Assembly (NCBI GenBank): GCA_003233115.1
Contig: QIKV01000081.1
Coordinates: 1 to 37,019, forward strand
DNA from: Oceanospirillales bacterium
GTDB lineage: Bacteria; Pseudomonadota; Gammaproteobacteria; Xanthomonadales; SZUA-36
Direction of reading: 5' to 3'
DNA: 37,019 nucleotides
In this document: one piece after another, positions 35,240 through 37,019 of the stretch
Numbering within the stretch: position 1 is the stretch's first letter
Layout: every line of letters begins with the position of its first letter
The notes under the pieces: generated by a model
Database searches by the model: none
Seen by the model: the letters and a program-made list of their open reading frames with translations, nothing else
What the model was told of the DNA's origin: nothing
Translations under genes and position numbers: made by a program

Positions 35240-36553
35240 CTAATCGGAGCGTGCAACAAAACCCTTAATCTTATCTTTATAGGCATCCACGATAAAACTG
35301 CCCAGTTCGGACAAATTGCGGTGCTCCATGAAGTCGTAATCCAGTTTGGCGGTGCTGTATTGCGGATCGAAGGCGAACTCGCCACGCCCGAAGATATTTT
35401 TCAGGAAACCCGGCTGGTTATAGTCTTTTTTCTTCGCATAATCATCAAATTGAGCAAATGATTTCAGCTTGATATACAGGATATTGGGGATGCCATCCAG
35501 GCCATCAAAAACATGCACGGGCGTGTTGATGGCGTCTAGTTCCTCGATCATGTCTTCCGCGATGGGATTGGGAATATTCTGGCGTTTGATCAAGGTTTTC
35601 AGGCCATGGTAGCTTTGCCCGGAACGGTCTTGCTCCCGTTTCTGTTTGTCGTACTCGGCATCGACCACAATGATATAACCACAGCCCCGGTTGATCAGCG
35701 ACTCCACACCCAGATTGTTGTAGTGGCCGCCATCTGAAATATCCAGGTTATCCGTGTCGGCCAATGCGGGCTTGTGGCTTTTTGCATAGTTGACGATTTC
35801 ACGACTGAGACCAAAACCGGCGACCTCGCCACCCAGCGCAGGCAGGTGATACGCGACCGCCGCGCCGGAAATGGCAATCGCATCCCTTACCCGGATCACT
35901 TTTTTCGATGCTTTCAACTCCGTGGATGGAATATAACCCAGCGATTTGCAGCCACAATACAGGCGGGTCATCTCAAAACACTCCTGGGTTACGCTGAAAC
36001 CATTGGGGCTGCGGAAATTAACCGTGCCGTTGATGATCAGAAAAGGCCGGTTGTGGTCCTTTATCATCGCGCTATCTGAGAGTTGCTTGTAACGTGACAA
36101 CTGGCCGTGCTCGCGCAGGAAGGTCTTGGCCAGCAGGCGACCGTACATATTGCTGACAAAGTTGGCATTCTTGCGCGAAAGTGCGGCTTCCTGGGCCAGG
36201 CGCAGCGGATTGGCCAGAAAGGATTCAAAGCCCTCCTCGATGAGGTTGGCGTGCGTGGCGATATCATCAAAGAACCATTTGTGCGCCTTTGACATTGAAA
36301 ACGGCGTTGCGATCCAGGACCCCCCCGATACGGCAGACAGGTAATCGATCTTGTTAATGAGTTTGAGTTTATACAGGCCCTTTAATACACCATAGTTGAA
36401 AATGGCGGAGCGATAACCACCGCCTGAGAGTGCCAGGCCGAGAGTGTTCTTCAGCTTGCCCTTCTTTTTGATGATGTCTTTTTCGGGCCAGCGCTGTGCA
36501 ACTGCGCTGCCGAGTTTGCCGAACTCACTGTTGTATTGAGCGGTATATGCCAT
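35240..36553 (-). CDS. Patatin-like phospholipase
   Basis: The 437-residue protein has the patatin oxyanion motif SGGGYRSA at 43-50, the nucleophile Ser76 in AVSGGSW and the partner Asp274 in ISDGGHYNNLG. The DGG-x-x-x-N-L-G form recalls cPLA2-like members. It has no signal peptide, so it likely acts in the cytoplasm or through secretion by another route. Patatins hydrolyse membrane lipids; bacterial ones include virulence and phage-defence effectors (CapV). No CD-NTase gene is visible, but the window ends only 466 bp upstream. GAGGA precedes the ATG. The sequence is complete, with a normal stop. Confidence 0.87.
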   Translation of the reverse strand: MAYTAQYNSEFGKLGSAVAQRWPEKDIIKKKGKLKNTLGLALSGGGYRSAIFNYGVLKGLYKLKLINKIDYLSAVSGGSWIATPFSMSKAHKWFFDDIATHANLIEEGFESFLANPLRLAQEAALSRKNANFVSNMYGRLLAKTFLREHGQLSRYKQLSDSAMIKDHNRPFLIINGTVNFRSPNGFSVTQECFEMTRLYCGCKSLGYIPSTELKASKKVIRVRDAIAISGAAVAYHLPALGGEVAGFGLSREIVNYAKSHKPALADTDNLDISDGGHYNNLGVESLINRGCGYIIVVDAEYDKQKREQDRSGQSYHGLKTLIKRQNIPNPIAEDMIEELDAINTPVHVFDGLDGIPNILYIKLKSFAQFDDYAKKKDYNQPGFLKNIFGRGEFAFDPQYSTAKLDYDFMEHRNLSELGSFIVDAYKDKIKGFVARSD

Positions 36554-37019
36554 AACTTAATCCTCGTAATCTGTTGGTTTTGTTTTGGGTTTGTGGTCTC
36601 AATACAAGCCGGGCAGGTTTTGAACACTTCTTTGAACAGTATAGGTGAAGCAACACTACTTAGGATTGGCCTTTAAACGCCCCCTTTATACAAATCCAGG
36701 CCGATGTGGATTATATTTTGTTTCATAGACGCCTCCATTTTTGCATGATGGTTAGAGCCTTACAGCCTACCATTTGAGGTATCCATCATTGATGGTAGCC
36801 CTCGGTTCAGCTAAGGTCGGGGGCGTCTATATCTTCTATACCCTTGATCTGGTGATCTGGGGAATGACCATTTTGTGCATGCGCTGTCCAGCGCAAGCAA
36901 GTGGAAATCGCCGGCCTAAAACAACCAGCCTATCTCGATCGGTTTGTTACTGCAGGGCGGATAAATTAGCTGACTCGAAAGAGTGGAGAGTCGCCATCCA
37001 GGCCTACAGGGCCGGGAAC
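36554..37019. other. Intergenic region upstream of the patatin gene, up to the window edge
   Basis: No gene of credible length is found on either strand in these 466 bp. It should hold the promoter of the patatin gene and contains the nested inverted repeat at 36725-36830. The last 120 bp are unassigned. Confidence 0.4.
36725..36830. repeat. Nested inverted repeat, possible structured RNA or recombination site
   Basis: The outer arms ATAGACGCCTCC (36725-36736) and GGGGGCGTCTAT (36819-36830) pair over 12 bp with one G-T wobble. Inside, CTACCAT (36767-36773) pairs with ATGGTAG (36792-36798). The total is 106 bp of a two-level hairpin. attC-type R-boxes were sought and not convincingly found. 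It may be a structured leader, a small RNA or the fold of a lost mobile element. Confidence 0.45.

Noticed and set aside
36725-36830. Possible attC site of an integron cassette
   Set aside because: The size fits, but the conserved R-box sequences (GTTRRRY and partner) are not in the right places and no integrase or cassette array is visible.
36790-36830. Possible tRNA T-arm (CGGTTCAG segment)
   Set aside because: No acceptor, D or anticodon arm can be folded around it.

Overview
The window reads as chromosomal DNA of a gammaproteobacterium, probably a free-living, possibly marine, lineage that I cannot name. The evidence is a YcgL-family gene, a glmU-glmS pair, tatABC, an E. coli-like QueD and HemH, a BPSS1780-type membrane protein and an exported protein with an IPTL-CTERM tail. 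Coding density is high up to about 31.8 kb. No tRNA, rRNA, CRISPR array or intact insertion sequence was seen.

Layout, left to right. (1) 0-3.2 kb: the C-terminal Mur-ligase half of a cyanophycin-synthetase-like enzyme runs in from the left edge, followed by an AblB-like GNAT acetyltransferase and, convergently, a TauD-type dioxygenase; this may be a small amino-acid or peptide metabolite locus. (2) 3.5-7.4 kb: an exported TAP-like alpha/beta hydrolase, NatA/NatB-type ABC exporter genes and an exported Bcp-type peroxiredoxin, the first three with ATGA overlaps. (3) 7.6-16.0 kb: mostly housekeeping genes: a double CDGSH protein, queD, hemH, an IPTL-CTERM protein, tatABC, a BPSS1780-like membrane protein, a rhomboid protease and acs.

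(4) 16.0-23.2 kb, the most interesting part: a five-gene minus-strand operon inserted among housekeeping genes. In transcription order it encodes a small exported protein (B), two overlapping TIR-TM-TPR proteins, a second exported protein homologous to B (A), and a SLOG protein with four predicted membrane helices and a SLATT-like C-terminus. TIR (nucleotide-signal maker) plus SLOG (nucleotide-signal binder) is the logic of Thoeris defence. Here, however, both sides are membrane-bound, the TPR halves are predicted periplasmic and two exported partners are present. I propose a Thoeris-like transmembrane signalling or defence system; the function is inference.

(5) 23.4-31.8 kb: ycgL, an ExbD-like gene without its ExbB partner, glmS, glmU, an S9 peptidase, a small exported hypothetical, an isoprenylcysteine-methyltransferase-like protein, a SirB2-like membrane protein and a thioesterase-like protein. 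(6) 31.8-37.0 kb: a looser accessory region with a broken Fic gene, a small exported hypothetical, an EamA transporter, a patatin-like phospholipase and long intergenic stretches, one holding a strong nested inverted repeat.

All assignments come from reading motifs and recalling families; no database search was possible.
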